DNA from: Streptomyces sp. TRM70350
Lineage (GTDB): Bacteria > Actinomycetota > Actinomycetes > Streptomycetales > Streptomycetaceae
Assembly: GCF_019219825.1 (NCBI RefSeq)
Contig: NZ_JAHUXH010000001.1
Location: 124,001 to 188,000 of the forward strand
Direction of reading: 5' to 3'
Length of the DNA: 64,000 bases
In this document: piece after piece, positions 1 to 10,093 of the stretch
Position numbering within the stretch: the stretch's first letter is position 1
Layout: every line of letters starts with the position of its first letter
Position numbers and translations under genes: made by a program
The notes under the pieces: model-generated
The model's database searches: none
The model's input: the letters and a program-made list of their open reading frames with translations, nothing else
Told to the model about the DNA's origin: nothing

Positions 1-1
1 C

Positions 2-244
2 TCCGGCGACATCCTGGGCGACTGGCGTGAGGAGGTCGTCTGGCGCACCAGCGACAACCGGGCGCTCCGGATCTACTCCACCCCGCACCACACGAACACC
101 AGGATCACGACCCTGCTGCACGACACCCAGTACCGCGTGGCCCTGGCGTGGCAGAACACCGCCTACAACCAGCCGCCCCACCCGAGCTTCTTCATCGGGA
201 GCGGGATGCCGACGGCGCCGAGGCCTGCCGTCCATACGCCCTGA
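2..244 (+). CDS. Rhamnogalacturonan lyase (PL11), C-terminal fragment cut by window edge
   Basis: This is the last 80 codons of a gene that begins before the window. The frame that starts at base 2 reads SGDILGDWREEVVWRTSDN and continues through LLHDTQYRVALAWQNTAYNQ to PPHPSFFIG before TGA at 242-244. That tail is typical of family 11 polysaccharide lyases (YesW/YesX-like rhamnogalacturonan lyases), secreted enzymes that cleave the rhamnose-galacturonate backbone of pectin by beta-elimination. Catalytic residues lie outside the window. No C-terminal binding module follows, so if the protein has one it must be N-terminal. It fits the plant-cell-wall theme of the following cellulases. The family call rests on about 70 residues of recognisable sequence. 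Confidence 0.8.
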   Translation, partial: SGDILGDWREEVVWRTSDNRALRIYSTPHHTNTRITTLLHDTQYRVALAWQNTAYNQPPHPSFFIGSGMPTAPRPAVHTP

Positions 245-386
245 CCCGGCGGGGTGCACGGACGGCGACCTCGGGTGAGTTGGACGAACGCTGTCCGTTC
301 GCTGTGTCTGCGCTGGGCGTGCGCTGCACCTGGCTTCGGCAGGTTGGACACGTCGAAAGACGGACAACCTGAAGGTGGAGGACGCC

Positions 387-824
387 ATGAAGCGCACCAT
401 CGTCGCTGCTGCTGTCGCGGCCGCCCTTGTGGGCGGGCTGACCGCCTGCGGCGGGACTGCCGACGAGCAGGAGCCGCAGGTGGTACCGACGACCAGTGTG
501 GGCTCCGGCACGGACGACGATGCCCAGGAGGACGAGCAGGACGTCGACCTGACCGACGATCAGGAGAACACGCCCAACGGCCAGGAGTGCGCCGACGACG
601 ACGCGCAGGACGACCGCGACGACCGGGACGACAGCAACGACGACCGCGACGACAGCAACGACGACCGCGACGACAGCAACGACGACCGGGACGACCGGGA
701 CGACGACCGGGGCGGCGAGTGCGACGACCGGGACGACGACCAGGACGACCAGGACGACCGCGACGACGACCGGGACGACCGTGCCGGAACCGTGCCGGCG
801 ATGCCCCAGCTGATCAGGGGCTGA
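387..824 (+). CDS. Asp-rich repetitive lipoprotein, function unknown
   Basis: A 145-residue protein with a lipoprotein signal peptide: basic MKR start, Ala/Val/Leu core and lipobox LTAC with Cys21 as the lipidated residue. The ATG at 387 is chosen because a GGTGGAG ribosome site lies just upstream and the signal peptide starts there; an in-frame ATG at 375 would only add four residues. The mature part is extremely acidic, first mixed Asp/Glu and then Asp-Arg runs of the form DDRDDSN. Part of this comes from a 21-bp tandem repeat. I recognise no family. The composition suggests a disordered, strongly anionic surface tail that could bind Ca2+ or other cations, but that is inference. It is a single gene, convergent with the GH74 gene across a strong hairpin. 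Confidence 0.8.
   Translation: MKRTIVAAAVAAALVGGLTACGGTADEQEPQVVPTTSVGSGTDDDAQEDEQDVDLTDDQENTPNGQECADDDAQDDRDDRDDSNDDRDDSNDDRDDSNDDRDDRDDDRGGECDDRDDDQDDQDDRDDDRDDRAGTVPAMPQLIRG
627..689 (+). repeat. 21-bp tandem repeat, 3 copies, inside the Asp-rich lipoprotein gene
   Basis: Three near-identical 21-bp units each encode the heptad DDRDDSN, with degenerate flanking copies of the shorter DDRD unit. The period is a multiple of three, so copy-number change keeps the frame. Unit boundaries are arbitrary within a few bases. Confidence 0.75.
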
Positions 825-840
825 GCTCGGGCAGAGAGCC

Positions 841-873
841 CGGAGGGCGCGTGCGGTATGCACGCGCCCTCCG
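841..873. terminator. Bidirectional hairpin terminator
   Basis: A perfect 14-bp inverted repeat (arms 841-854 and 860-873, 5-nt loop) lies between the convergent lipoprotein and GH74 genes, 16 bases after the first stop and 20 before the second. No long T-run follows, which is usual for Streptomyces terminators. Confidence 0.75.
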
Positions 874-892
874 GTTCGCCCTGCGCGGAGCG

Positions 893-3538
893 TCAGACCA
901 CCGTGCAGGAGCTTTCACCGAGCTGGAAAGCCGTCGGATTGCCGTTCGTGCCCGACCAGCTCCCCGTGAAGCCGAAGCTCACCGACGAACCGGGCGCCAC
1001 GTTGGCGTTCCAGCCGACGTTCTTCACCGTCACGGCCGCTCCCGACTGTGTGAAGTCGGCGTTCCACAGCTGCGAGATCTTCTGCCCGTCCGCGAAGGAC
1101 CAGCCCAGTGACCAGCCACTCCAGCCGCTCGATCCCGAGTTGGTGAGCTGCACGTCCGCCTGGAAGCCGCCCGACCACTGGTTGGTGACCTTGTACGTCA
1201 CCGTGCACGCGCCGGTCGGCGCCGGCGGGGGGTCGGTACCGCCGCCGCTGTCGGAGGTGTCGCCGTAGATCACCCCACGGCCGTTGGTCGCCACGTACAC
1301 CCGGCCGTACACCCGCGGATCACCCGTGATCGCCGCACCGGTCCAACCCCACTGATGGGCGTCGTCGTTGATCCGGGTCCAGGACGCGCCCTGGTCGGTC
1401 GACCGGAAGATGCCCCGCACGCCGCCGATCTTCGCGCTGGTGTAGAGCGTCTGGTACGAGGCTCCGGGCGCCGCCTTGCCGAAGCCGACGGTGTCGGCCT
1501 GCTCGACGTTCGGCAGCTTGGTGAAGCTCGCCCCGCCGTCGGTGGACCGCCACAGTCCGTACGCCCCGTCCAGTGCGCCGCCCGCCAGCCAGATGTCGCC
1601 CTCGGTGCCGGGCAGCGCCTTGAAGCGGACGCTGTCACCGCTGGGCAGGCCACTGGCCGACGACGCCGTGAAGGTCGCGCCGCCGTCCGTGCTGACGTAG
1701 AACTTCCCGGACTTGAAGCCGTAGAAGGTCTTCGGGTCCACCCGGTCGGACTCGACGATCGCGCCCGCCGGGATGCCGCTGGACGCGGCCCAGGACGAGC
1801 CGAATCCGGTCGCGTAGTGCACGCCCGCACCCTCCGGGCTCCACACGAACCGGCTCCCGTCGGCCGCCGCCGCGACCGTGCCGCCGCCGCTCACGCCCGA
1901 AGGGTCGGTCCCGGCGAACCAGTTGGCCCCGTTGTCCGTCGAGAAGGCGACGTGCGGCCCGGAGTCCAGGTTGCCGACCCGCACGACCGTGTTCGGGTTG
2001 CTCTCGGCGAAGTCCAGGCTGGTCGTCGAGGTGAAGTTGGGGGAGGTGTACATCATCGGCGGGACCTTGGTGAGATCCGTGTGCCGGAAGCCGCCGATGT
2101 CGCCCAGGGCGCTGAGCAGGGGTGCGCCCGACGGGGGAGAGGCGAGGTCGAGGACCGCCGTCTCCTCCAGCCCCTGCACCATGGGTTTGATGGTGAAGGT
2201 GCTGCCGCTGTCCCAGTTCGTGAGGTTCTCCGTGCCGTAGATCGTCGCACCCGTGCCGTACATCATGCGGTCGGAGTCGAACGGGTCGATCTCCAGCGCC
2301 TCGGTCATCCAGCCGAGTTTCGGCGTCTGTTCCGGCGGCGAGGGGTTCGCGCCCCAGGTCAGCCACGGGGAGGACGAGACGTCCATCGTGTAGCGGTTCG
2401 AGCGGTTGGGGTACGACGTGTAGTCCCAGGCCCTGGTCCAGGTGCCGCCGCTGTCGGTGGAGCGGAAGATCTGGGTGTCCGGCCACCAGGAGCTGTACGC
2501 CGTCGCCATCACCGTGCCCGGGTTCTGCCGGTCGACGGTCAGACCGCTGAAGCCGTAGTACGTGTCGGCCTCCGCGACCGGGCTGATGTCGGTCCAGGCG
2601 CCGGTCGCGGTGGCGTACCGCCAGAGTCGGCCCTTGCCGCCGTCGTAGGGGCCGCCCTTGTCGCTGTAGGCGAGATACAGGTAACCGTTCTCGGCGTCCA
2701 GGACGCCCTTGTGCGCCAGATACCCGGTCGGCTGACCGGCGAGCCGCTGCCAGGTCGCGCCCGCGTCCGTCGAGCGGTACACGGCGTTGTCCTTGTCGGC
2801 GACGCCGACGTAGACGGTCCGGGTGGCGTTGCCCGCCGTACCGGTCGACTCGTCGAACGTGACCCAGGCGATGCCCTGGTTGTCCGACGCGTAACCGCTG
2901 GTGTCACTCGGGTCCTGCACATAGTTCCCGGGGTTCGGGAAGCTCGTCACCTGCGACCAGGTCACCCCGGAGTCCGTCGACCGCCACAAGCCCTTTCCGC
3001 TGGGCGCGCCCAGGTACAGCACGCTGTTCCGGTTCGGGTCGATCGCGAGGCGCTCACCCATGCCCCGGCCGGGCATGTTGCCGCCCAGCTTGAACGGCAG
3101 GTCGGTCTTCTGCCAGCTGGCGCCCCGGTCCGAGGAGCGCAGCACCGCCCCGTTTCCGGGATCCCAGCTGTTGGTGTACGTGCCGACCGCCGCGTACACC
3201 CTGTCCGGATCGACGGAGTCGGACGCGAGACTCACCACGCCCGTGTGGCCCCAGTCGTCCCAGCCGACATGGTCCAGCAGCGGGGTCCAGGTCTTCGACG
3301 ACTCGGCCCAGCGATAGGCGCCGCCGATGTCCGTGCGGGCGTAGGCGAGGTTCTTCTCGGTCCGGTTGAACACGATGCCGGGGACGAAGCCGCCGCCGTC
3401 GATACGAGCGTTCTTCCAGGTGTAGGTGTCGGCGGACAGGGCGACCTTTTCGCTCTCGGCCGCGAGTGCGGGCGGGCCGCCCGCGAGGAGCCCGGCCGTG
3501 AGCGCAAGCACGGCCGTGAGGATACGGGTTCTGCGCAC
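893..3538 (-). CDS. Secreted xyloglucanase GH74 with C-terminal CBM2
   Basis: 881 residues. The GTG at 3538 is chosen because it starts a normal signal peptide (VRRTRILTAVLALTAG...ALAA) and has a purine-rich GAAGAAGGGA site upstream; the frame stays open further upstream but gives no sensible protein. Residues about 30-765 form the two seven-bladed propellers of GH74, visible as repeated BNR-type motifs (STDSGVTWS, STDAGATWQ, STDGGASFT, STDQGASWT). These enzymes are endo-acting on xyloglucan. A Gly/Pro-rich linker (about 766-776) leads to a CBM2 from about 777 to the end, with the usual Trp-rich cellulose-binding face and a C...C pair. It lies 124 bp downstream of the GH48 gene on the same strand and probably shares its CebR-controlled promoter. 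Confidence 0.92.
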   Translation of the reverse strand: MRRTRILTAVLALTAGLLAGGPPALAAESEKVALSADTYTWKNARIDGGGFVPGIVFNRTEKNLAYARTDIGGAYRWAESSKTWTPLLDHVGWDDWGHTGVVSLASDSVDPDRVYAAVGTYTNSWDPGNGAVLRSSDRGASWQKTDLPFKLGGNMPGRGMGERLAIDPNRNSVLYLGAPSGKGLWRSTDSGVTWSQVTSFPNPGNYVQDPSDTSGYASDNQGIAWVTFDESTGTAGNATRTVYVGVADKDNAVYRSTDAGATWQRLAGQPTGYLAHKGVLDAENGYLYLAYSDKGGPYDGGKGRLWRYATATGAWTDISPVAEADTYYGFSGLTVDRQNPGTVMATAYSSWWPDTQIFRSTDSGGTWTRAWDYTSYPNRSNRYTMDVSSSPWLTWGANPSPPEQTPKLGWMTEALEIDPFDSDRMMYGTGATIYGTENLTNWDSGSTFTIKPMVQGLEETAVLDLASPPSGAPLLSALGDIGGFRHTDLTKVPPMMYTSPNFTSTTSLDFAESNPNTVVRVGNLDSGPHVAFSTDNGANWFAGTDPSGVSGGGTVAAAADGSRFVWSPEGAGVHYATGFGSSWAASSGIPAGAIVESDRVDPKTFYGFKSGKFYVSTDGGATFTASSASGLPSGDSVRFKALPGTEGDIWLAGGALDGAYGLWRSTDGGASFTKLPNVEQADTVGFGKAAPGASYQTLYTSAKIGGVRGIFRSTDQGASWTRINDDAHQWGWTGAAITGDPRVYGRVYVATNGRGVIYGDTSDSGGGTDPPPAPTGACTVTYKVTNQWSGGFQADVQLTNSGSSGWSGWSLGWSFADGQKISQLWNADFTQSGAAVTVKNVGWNANVAPGSSVSFGFTGSWSGTNGNPTAFQLGESSCTVV

Positions 3539-3570
3539 GAAGGGTCCCTTCTTCAAAAGGGGTGGTGACA

Positions 3571-3630
3571 ACGCCCCTGAAGGGGCGCGGGAACTGCGCG
3601 ACCAGCCACAAACAACCCGCAGCCGCCGTA
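3571..3630. repeat. Streptomyces-type intergenic repeat (REP-like), between GH48 and GH74
   Basis: The stretch holds a perfect 7-bp palindrome pair (CGCCCCT-GA-AGGGGCG, 3572-3587) followed by GCGGGAACTGCGCGACCAGC. I recognise this as a sequence that recurs in many Streptomyces intergenic regions; this is recall, not a search. It occurs once in the window. It may act as an attenuating hairpin between the two leftward cellulase genes. Confidence 0.5.
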
Positions 3631-3662
3631 CGCCCCGCGCCCCCACAACGCTCTGCGAACCG

Positions 3663-6575
3663 CTACTCCAGCAACTCCGCATACGAGCCCATGGCCAGCG
3701 CGATGTCCGCCTGAGCCCAGAACCGGTGGTACGTGAACGAGGGCGCCGCACCACCCGCCAGATAACTCTCGATCTTCGACCACGCAGGATCGTCCTCGTA
3801 GAACGACCGGATCGACTCGAAGGTCGACGACGAGTTGATCACGTCACCGTTCGGCATGGTGCCGCTCCACCCGCTCGGGACGTACACGGCGTCGTCGAAG
3901 CGGTTGTAGTCGGCGCGGGTCTCCGGCACGGCGATGCCGAGCGCGTCCTGGTGGTTGTCCCACATGCCGTCGAGCAGCGCCTTCGCCGTTGCCGCCGCCT
4001 CGGTGTCGCCGGAGCGGTCGGCGTAGTACGTCAGGGTCTTGGCGTACGCGGCCGCCACACCGACGTCGTTGGTGTAGTCGGCGACGGTGACGTGCAGCCC
4101 GTTGTTGGCGCCCGGGTTGGCCGCGTTCCAGGTGTCGGGCTGGCCCGACCACTGGAGGGTGGACGGGATCAGGTAGGTGCCGTCCGGGTTGACGGTCGTC
4201 TCGGACAGCGCCCAGTCGACCCACTTGTCGAGCACCTCCTTGGCGTCCGCGTCACCCGACTGCTGGTAGTACTCGGCGACGCGTTCCATCGACCACGCCT
4301 GGAAGCCGAACCACTGGTTGGACGGCGGGTCGTGGTAGACGGGCTTGTCGTCGTAGTACATGCCGTAGAAGGTCGACTTGCCGGCCGGTGGGGTGGCGTA
4401 CCGCCCCTGCCAGCTGTTGGTCGCCCCGCCCGCGATGGCGCCCTCCGCCGACTGCAGCCAGCGGTAGAACTCCAGCTGCCGGTCGAGGGACTTCGCCCAG
4501 TCCGCCTGCCCGGTCGCCGACTTGGGCTTCAGGTCGGGATACTCGCTGAGCGCGTACGCGGCCATCGGGTTCTGGTAGCCGCCGTGCGCGTGGCTGGAGC
4601 CGATGCGCCAGGCCCAGCCCGCCGAGGTGTCGGTGGCGCCGCCCCAGGCGTAGTACCAGGACAGCAGGTAGTGCGAGGAGTCCTTGCCGGTGCCCGCAGG
4701 GCAGGCCGAGGCCCCCACGCAGTTGCCGATCTTCTTGAAGTACTTGTCGTACATGGCGTAGCGCAGGTAGTCGCCCATCTTCGCGGCCTTGGCGACGGTC
4801 CCCGCCACCGCGGAGCCCTGCCCCTGCTCCTCGGCCCACAGGTCCGCCCAGTACGCCGCCTGCACCGCGCGCGCGTCGGCGTCCGGGGCGTTGGTGAACT
4901 TCCACTGCTTGGCGTAGGAGGCGTCACGGGTGAACAGGTCGAGGTACCCGTTCGGGCCGCCGTACTTGAAGGCGTCGCAGGTCGGCTGCGGGATGGTCTC
5001 CCACACCGACTCCTGCGGGCCGCGCTGGAAGGTGTTGATGTACGACGGTCCGGTGTCCGCCGGGCCCGCCTCGCACTTGCCGGGCGAGTTGCCGTACCCG
5101 TAGACGTTGTCGACGTCCTGCAGCCAGTGCATGCCGTAGACGTCGTCGGTGCCGTACGCGCTCTCCAGCTCGGCCGCGATCGGGTCCTGGCCGACGGAGA
5201 CGCCGGCGTCGAGCTGGGCCGGGTACTGGCTCGGCAGATCGTGCTCGGGCGCGTAGGTGGCCGGCTTGGACGGGGTGTAGAAGGAGTTGGTCGGCTGGTC
5301 GGCGTGGGTCGGGATCATGTACGTCTCCATCAGATCCCAGGCGCCGTTGAAGCGGGACCAGTCGCCCGTCACCTTGCCGTACATGGCCTGCAGCCACAGC
5401 AGGTAGCTGTATGCCTCCGACGTGGTCTCGTGGCCGTGGTCCGGCGCCTCGACGATCAGTGTCTCCACCGAGTGGTAGGGGATGCCCTCGGGGGAGAAGT
5501 AGCCGTTCGCCGGGTCGGTGATCTTCCCGTAGAGCTCCAGGAAGCGGGCGTCGTACTCCTTGGTCGCGGCGATCTGCGTGGCCGTGACCGTGGCCTTGCC
5601 GTGCCCGGGCGCCGTCGACTCGAAGGTGGCCGCGCCGGTGCCGGAGGAGTCGGCGGTGATGGTCACCTTCTGCGCGGTGTCCCAGTTCGACGGCGTGAAG
5701 GTGAGCGAGGCTCCGCCGGTGACCGACAGGCCGGTGTTCCCGTCCGTCCGCGCGGTCGTGACGGTGACGTTCGACGACGGCTGGGTCGACAGCTTCACGT
5801 CGAACGTCGCCGACTGGCCCTGCCGCACGGGCAGTTGGGCCGGTGTGGCGACCACGGCCGGTCCCGAGGCGACCGTGATGCCGACCGGTGTCGACGACGC
5901 CGAGGCGCCCAGGCTGTCGTACGCCTTGGCCACCAGGGAATGACTGCCCACGGTCAAACTTGAGACCGAGAGCGAGTACGGCGAGGTGGTGTCCGTGCCG
6001 AGCAGGGTGGTGTCGTCGTAGAACTCCACCTTGGTGATGGTGGCGTCGTCGGCCGCGGCGGCGGTGGCCGCGAGCGGCACCGCGCTGCCCTGCGTGTACA
6101 CGGCGCCCGGCTCGGGGCTGGTCAGCACCGTGATGGGTGGCTGGTGCGCGCCCGTGCAGGTGGTGCCGTTGATCGCGAAGGAGGTGGGGGCGGCGTTGGT
6201 GCCGCTGTAAGCGAACTGGGCGCCGGTCGAGACGGCGGCGCCCGCGGCGATCCGGCCGTTGTACGAGGCGTTGTGCACGGTGACCGTCGGGCCGGACTGG
6301 GACCAGGTGCCGTTCCAGCCGTTCGTCAGCTTCTGGTTGCCCGCGTAGGAGTACGTCAGGGTCCAGCCGTCGATGACGTCCGTGCCGCGGTTGGTGATCG
6401 TGAGGTCGGCCGTGAAGCCGGAACCCCAGTCATTGGTCTTGTAATCCACACTGCACTGAACTGACGCTGCCTGCGCGGGAGTCGGATTCGCCGCCAGCAT
6501 CGACAAGGGGACCGCGAGGGCCGCCACGACAGCGGTCCACAACCGCCGCGCTGGGCGTCTGTTTCTCGGGGGCAT
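3663..6575 (-). CDS. Secreted GH48 cellulase (exoglucanase) with N-terminal CBM2
   Basis: 970 residues, starting at an ATG (6575) with an AAGGAGG ribosome site about 10 bases upstream. Order of parts: signal peptide (1-36, ends PAQA), CBM2 (about 37-140), an Ig-like domain (about 148-238, with the [14 protein letters not shown] motif), a beta-sandwich resembling Calx-beta/Ig repeats (about 240-335), and a complete GH48 catalytic domain to the C-terminus. The GH48 signature [14 protein letters not shown] is present, with the Glu of HETTSEA matching the general acid of the family. GH48 enzymes are processive reducing-end cellobiohydrolases and work with GH6 enzymes of opposite direction, here encoded 1.8 kb to the right. 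A perfect CebR box lies about 55 bp upstream of the start. Confidence 0.94.
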   Translation of the reverse strand: MPPRNRRPARRLWTAVVAALAVPLSMLAANPTPAQAASVQCSVDYKTNDWGSGFTADLTITNRGTDVIDGWTLTYSYAGNQKLTNGWNGTWSQSGPTVTVHNASYNGRIAAGAAVSTGAQFAYSGTNAAPTSFAINGTTCTGAHQPPITVLTSPEPGAVYTQGSAVPLAATAAAADDATITKVEFYDDTTLLGTDTTSPYSLSVSSLTVGSHSLVAKAYDSLGASASSTPVGITVASGPAVVATPAQLPVRQGQSATFDVKLSTQPSSNVTVTTARTDGNTGLSVTGGASLTFTPSNWDTAQKVTITADSSGTGAATFESTAPGHGKATVTATQIAATKEYDARFLELYGKITDPANGYFSPEGIPYHSVETLIVEAPDHGHETTSEAYSYLLWLQAMYGKVTGDWSRFNGAWDLMETYMIPTHADQPTNSFYTPSKPATYAPEHDLPSQYPAQLDAGVSVGQDPIAAELESAYGTDDVYGMHWLQDVDNVYGYGNSPGKCEAGPADTGPSYINTFQRGPQESVWETIPQPTCDAFKYGGPNGYLDLFTRDASYAKQWKFTNAPDADARAVQAAYWADLWAEEQGQGSAVAGTVAKAAKMGDYLRYAMYDKYFKKIGNCVGASACPAGTGKDSSHYLLSWYYAWGGATDTSAGWAWRIGSSHAHGGYQNPMAAYALSEYPDLKPKSATGQADWAKSLDRQLEFYRWLQSAEGAIAGGATNSWQGRYATPPAGKSTFYGMYYDDKPVYHDPPSNQWFGFQAWSMERVAEYYQQSGDADAKEVLDKWVDWALSETTVNPDGTYLIPSTLQWSGQPDTWNAANPGANNGLHVTVADYTNDVGVAAAYAKTLTYYADRSGDTEAAATAKALLDGMWDNHQDALGIAVPETRADYNRFDDAVYVPSGWSGTMPNGDVINSSSTFESIRSFYEDDPAWSKIESYLAGGAAPSFTYHRFWAQADIALAMGSYAELLE

Positions 6576-6622
6576 CGTGCTGGTTCCTCCTTGCGGCTCG
6601 GAGAAGTCAAGGCTTGAACCAG

Positions 6623-6636
6623 TGGGAGCGCTCCCA
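6623..6636. promoter_or_regulatory. CebR operator, perfect palindrome TGGGAGCGCTCCCA
   Basis: A perfect 14-bp palindrome identical to the published CebR consensus. CebR is the LacI-family cellobiose sensor of Streptomyces that represses cellulase genes. It sits between the divergent GH48 and GH5 genes, close to the GH48 start. No cebR gene lies in the window, so control is in trans. Confidence 0.9.
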
Positions 6637-6766
6637 TAGTGAGGACGGGCTCGAAGGGGGTCAAGATGCTTGAAGAGTCGAAAAGATTCGACGAAGAATC
6701 GTTGAGGAAAAGTCAGCGACTCCCCTGTTCTTTACCATCACTTGGCGCTACCTTCGGCAACACCAG

Positions 6767-6780
6767 TGGGAGCGATTCCA
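6767..6780. promoter_or_regulatory. Imperfect CebR-type box (TGGGAGCGATTCCA) upstream of GH5
   Basis: Matches the CebR palindrome at 12 of 14 positions; the left half site is intact. It lies 48 bp before the GH5 start and 130 bp from the perfect box. The two boxes could serve the two divergent promoters separately or bind cooperatively. Confidence 0.75.
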
Positions 6781-6828
6781 TCAGTCGACGCGTCCGTCAC
6801 GACGCGCCCGAACTGCAAGGAGTCGCTC

Positions 6829-8313
6829 ATGCGACACCCCTCGCGTTCAGCTCTTTTACTCGCCGGTGCCGCCGCGCTCGCCCTCGTGGGCACCGCGGTC
6901 GCACCGGTCGTCACGGCGTCCGGGGCCACTCCGGCCTGCGTGGTGGAGTACTCCGTCACCAGCCAGTGGGACACCGGCTTCCAGGGCGGCGTGCGCATCA
7001 CCAACAACTCGGCCGCGCTGACCGGCTGGACCCTCACCTTCGACTTCGCCGACGGCCAGCGGGTCAGCCAGGGCTGGAACGCCAAGTGGACCCAGTCCGG
7101 TACGACGGTGACCGCCGGCAACGAAAGCTGGAACGGCTCGCTCGCCACCGGTGCGAGCGTCAGCGCCGGGTTCCTCGCCTCCTGGTCCGGGAGCAACGCC
7201 GTACCGACGTCGTTCAAGCTCAACGGCACCACGTGCAATGTCGACAGCGAGCCGACCCCGACGCCCACCGAACCGACGAATCCGCCGGACCCGGGTGACG
7301 GGCCACCCGCGCTGAGCGTGTCCGGGAACAAGCTGGTGGACGCGTCCGGCACCACCCGGCGGCTGCTGGGCGTGAACCGCTCCGGCGGCGAGTTCGCGTG
7401 TGTGCAGGGCTACGGCATCTGGGACGGCCCGGTCGACGACGCGTCCGTCAAGGCGATCGCCGACTGGAACGCCAACACCGTCCGCATCCCGCTCAACGAG
7501 GAGTGCTGGCTCGGCACCTCCAACATCAAGCCCGAGTACGCCGGCGCCAACTACATCGCCGCCGTGCAGGACCTGGTGGCCAAGGTGAAGGCGCACGGCA
7601 TGACGCCGATGCTCGAACTGCACTGGTCCTGGGGCCAGTACACCGGCAACTCGGCCGGCTGCGCCGACGTGCACGCCACCTGCCAGAAGCCGATGCCCAA
7701 CATGCAGTACACCCCGTCCTTCTGGACATCGGTGGCGAGCACCTTCAAGGACGACCCGACCGTCGTCTTCGACCTGTTCAACGAGCCCTACCCGGACCGC
7801 GCCACCTCCACGGCCGCCCAGGCCTGGACCTGCTGGCGCGACGGCGGCACCTGCCCCGGCATCGGCTACGAGGTCGCCGGTATGCAGGACCTGATCGACG
7901 CGATCCGGGCCACCGGCGCAAAGAACGTGATCCTGGCCGGTGGGCTCGCGTACTCCAACGACCTCAGCCAGTGGCTGACGTACCAGCCCGACGACCCGAC
8001 GGGCAATCTCGCCGCCGCCTGGCACGTCTACAACTTCAACACCTGCTCCAACGAGAGCTGCTGGGACTCCACGCTCGCACCTGTCGCCGCGCAAGTGCCG
8101 CTGGTCGCGGGCGAGATCGGCGAGAACACCTGCGCGCACTCCTTCATCGACCGCGTCATGGCGTGGTTCGACGCCCGCGCGCTCTCGTACCTCGGCTGGA
8201 CCTGGAACACCTGGAACTGCTCCTCCGGTCCGGCCCTGATCAGCAGTTACGACGGGACTCCCACGTCGTACGGAATCGGGCTGCGTGATCACCTGCGCGC
8301 CCTCGACGGATAA
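6829..8313 (+). CDS. Secreted GH5 endoglucanase with N-terminal CBM2; contains a TTA codon
   Basis: 494 residues from the ATG at 6829, which has AAGGAG about 7 bases upstream and opens a signal peptide ([13 protein letters not shown]...). The frame is open further upstream, but that part covers the CebR box. Parts: signal peptide (1-35), CBM2 (about 36-140), a Pro/Thr linker (about 141-162), and GH5 (about 163-494). The acid/base is Glu319 in FDLFNEPY and the nucleophile is Glu429 in VAGEIGE. It hydrolyses internal beta-1,4-glucosidic bonds outside the cell. Leucine codon 10 (6856-6858) is TTA, which in Streptomyces is read only by the developmentally controlled bldA tRNA. The GH6 gene follows 34 bp downstream, so the pair is probably one transcript. 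Confidence 0.93.
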   Translation: MRHPSRSALLLAGAAALALVGTAVAPVVTASGATPACVVEYSVTSQWDTGFQGGVRITNNSAALTGWTLTFDFADGQRVSQGWNAKWTQSGTTVTAGNESWNGSLATGASVSAGFLASWSGSNAVPTSFKLNGTTCNVDSEPTPTPTEPTNPPDPGDGPPALSVSGNKLVDASGTTRRLLGVNRSGGEFACVQGYGIWDGPVDDASVKAIADWNANTVRIPLNEECWLGTSNIKPEYAGANYIAAVQDLVAKVKAHGMTPMLELHWSWGQYTGNSAGCADVHATCQKPMPNMQYTPSFWTSVASTFKDDPTVVFDLFNEPYPDRATSTAAQAWTCWRDGGTCPGIGYEVAGMQDLIDAIRATGAKNVILAGGLAYSNDLSQWLTYQPDDPTGNLAAAWHVYNFNTCSNESCWDSTLAPVAAQVPLVAGEIGENTCAHSFIDRVMAWFDARALSYLGWTWNTWNCSSGPALISSYDGTPTSYGIGLRDHLRALDG

Positions 8314-8347
8314 CCCACCTGTGAGAAGAGATGAGGAACCCGCACTC

Positions 8348-10072
8348 ATGAGCCGTACCAGAACGAGAACGGCACTGCTCGCCGCGCTGGCGCTCGTGGC
8401 CGGTGCGACCGGGACCGCCATGGCGGCGGTGCCCGGCGACGCAGGCGCCGCCGCCGTCCCCTGCACCGTCGACTACCAGGTGCAGAACCAGTGGGACACC
8501 GGCTTCACCGCGTCCGTGACGGTCACCAACAACAGCGCCGCGAAGTCCGGTTGGTCGGTGGCGTGGTCGTACGCCGGCAACCAGCGGATCACCAACGCCT
8601 GGAACGCCAAGGTCACCCAGAGCGGGGCCGCCGTCACGGCCGTCAACGAGAGCTACAACGGGACGCTGGCGACCGGCGGTTCGGTGAGCTTCGGCTTCAA
8701 CGGCAGCTACAGCGGCACCAACGCCCCGCCGACCACGTTCACCCTCGACGGGGTGACCTGCAACGTCGACGACGGCGGCGGCGGGCCGACCGACCCGCCG
8801 GGCCCCGGCGGCCCGGGCACGCGGGTCGACAACCCGTACACCGGCGCCAAGGTGTACGTGAACCCGGAGTGGTCCGCGAAGGCCGCCGCCGAGCCGGGCG
8901 GCAGCCGCATCTCCGACCAGCCGACCGGTGTGTGGCTGGACCGGATCGCCGCGATCAACGGCGTGAACGGCGGCATGGGCCTGCGGGACCACCTCGACGA
9001 GGCGCTCAGCCAGAAGGGCTCCGACGAACTGGTCGTGCAGCTGGTCATCTACAACCTGCCCGGCCGTGACTGCGCGGCCCTCGCCTCCAACGGCGAGCTG
9101 GGCCCGACGGAGATCGACCGGTACAAGACCGAGTACATCGACCCGATCGCCGCGATCCTCGCCGACCCGAAGTACGCCTCGCTGCGGATCGTCACCACCG
9201 TCGAGATCGACTCGCTGCCGAACCTCGTCACCAACACCGGCAGCCGCCCGACGGCCACCCCGCAGTGCGATGTGATGAAGGCCAACGGCAACTACGTCAA
9301 GGGCGTCGGCTACGCCCTGAACAAGCTCGGCGACGTGCCCAACGTCTACAACTACGTGGACGCCGGACACCACGGCTGGATCGGCTGGGACGACAACTTC
9401 GGCGCCTCGGCCAACACCTTCAAGGAGGCGGCGACCGCCGAGGGCGCCACCGTCAACGACGTGCACGGGTTCATCACCAACACGGCGAACTACAGCGCCC
9501 TGAAGGAGGACCACTTCAGCATCAACGACAACGTCGCGGGCAAGTCGGTCCGCGAGTCGACGTGGGTGGACTGGAACCGGTACGTGGACGAGCTGTCGTT
9601 CGCGCAGGCCTTCCGCAACCAGCTGGTCTCGGTCGGCTTCAACTCCTCCATCGGCATGCTGATCGACACCTCCCGCAACGGCTGGGGCGGCAGCGCCCGG
9701 CCCACCGGCCCGGGCGCCACGACCACCGTGGACACCTATGTCGACGGCGGCCGCTACGACCGCCGGATCCACGTCGGCAACTGGTGCAACCAGTCCGGTG
9801 CCGGGCTCGGCGAACGCCCGCAGGCCGCTCCCGCCGCCGGGATCGACGCCTACGTGTGGATGAAGCCGCCGGGCGAGTCCGACGGGGCCAGCCGGGAGAT
9901 CCCGAACGACGAGGGCAAGGGCTTCGACCGGATGTGCGACCCGACCTACGAGGGCAACGCCCGCAACGGCTTCAACATGTCCGGTGCGCTGCCGGACGCG
10001 CCGCTGTCCGGGCACTGGTTCTCCGCGCAGTTCCAGCAGCTGATGGCGAACGCCTACCCGCCGCTGTCCTGA
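8348..10072 (+). CDS. Secreted GH6 cellobiohydrolase with N-terminal CBM2
   Basis: 574 residues from the ATG at 8348 (AGAAGAGATGAGG purine-rich region upstream, signal peptide [19 protein letters not shown]). A CBM2 (about 38-140) is joined by a Gly/Pro linker (about 141-158) to a full GH6 domain. The GH6 signature [12 protein letters not shown] carries the proton donor Asp241, and [11 protein letters not shown] and AGHHGWIGW are typical of the exo-acting, longer-loop members. GH6 exoglucanases release cellobiose from non-reducing ends by inversion, complementing the GH48 enzyme. It lies 34 bp after the GH5 gene and is likely co-transcribed under the CebR boxes. Confidence 0.93.
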   Translation: MSRTRTRTALLAALALVAGATGTAMAAVPGDAGAAAVPCTVDYQVQNQWDTGFTASVTVTNNSAAKSGWSVAWSYAGNQRITNAWNAKVTQSGAAVTAVNESYNGTLATGGSVSFGFNGSYSGTNAPPTTFTLDGVTCNVDDGGGGPTDPPGPGGPGTRVDNPYTGAKVYVNPEWSAKAAAEPGGSRISDQPTGVWLDRIAAINGVNGGMGLRDHLDEALSQKGSDELVVQLVIYNLPGRDCAALASNGELGPTEIDRYKTEYIDPIAAILADPKYASLRIVTTVEIDSLPNLVTNTGSRPTATPQCDVMKANGNYVKGVGYALNKLGDVPNVYNYVDAGHHGWIGWDDNFGASANTFKEAATAEGATVNDVHGFITNTANYSALKEDHFSINDNVAGKSVRESTWVDWNRYVDELSFAQAFRNQLVSVGFNSSIGMLIDTSRNGWGGSARPTGPGATTTVDTYVDGGRYDRRIHVGNWCNQSGAGLGERPQAAPAAGIDAYVWMKPPGESDGASREIPNDEGKGFDRMCDPTYEGNARNGFNMSGALPDAPLSGHWFSAQFQQLMANAYPPLS

Positions 10073-10093
10073 GCTGAGCCGCCTCCGCCGGGG

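Noticed and set aside
615..690. Short regular repeats that could suggest a CRISPR-like array
   Set aside because: Units are 21 bp with no unique spacers and lie in frame inside a coding sequence.
3426..5963. Long plus-strand frame opposite the GH48 gene
   Set aside because: Antisense to a complete GH48 enzyme and Arg/Val/Gly-rich without domains.
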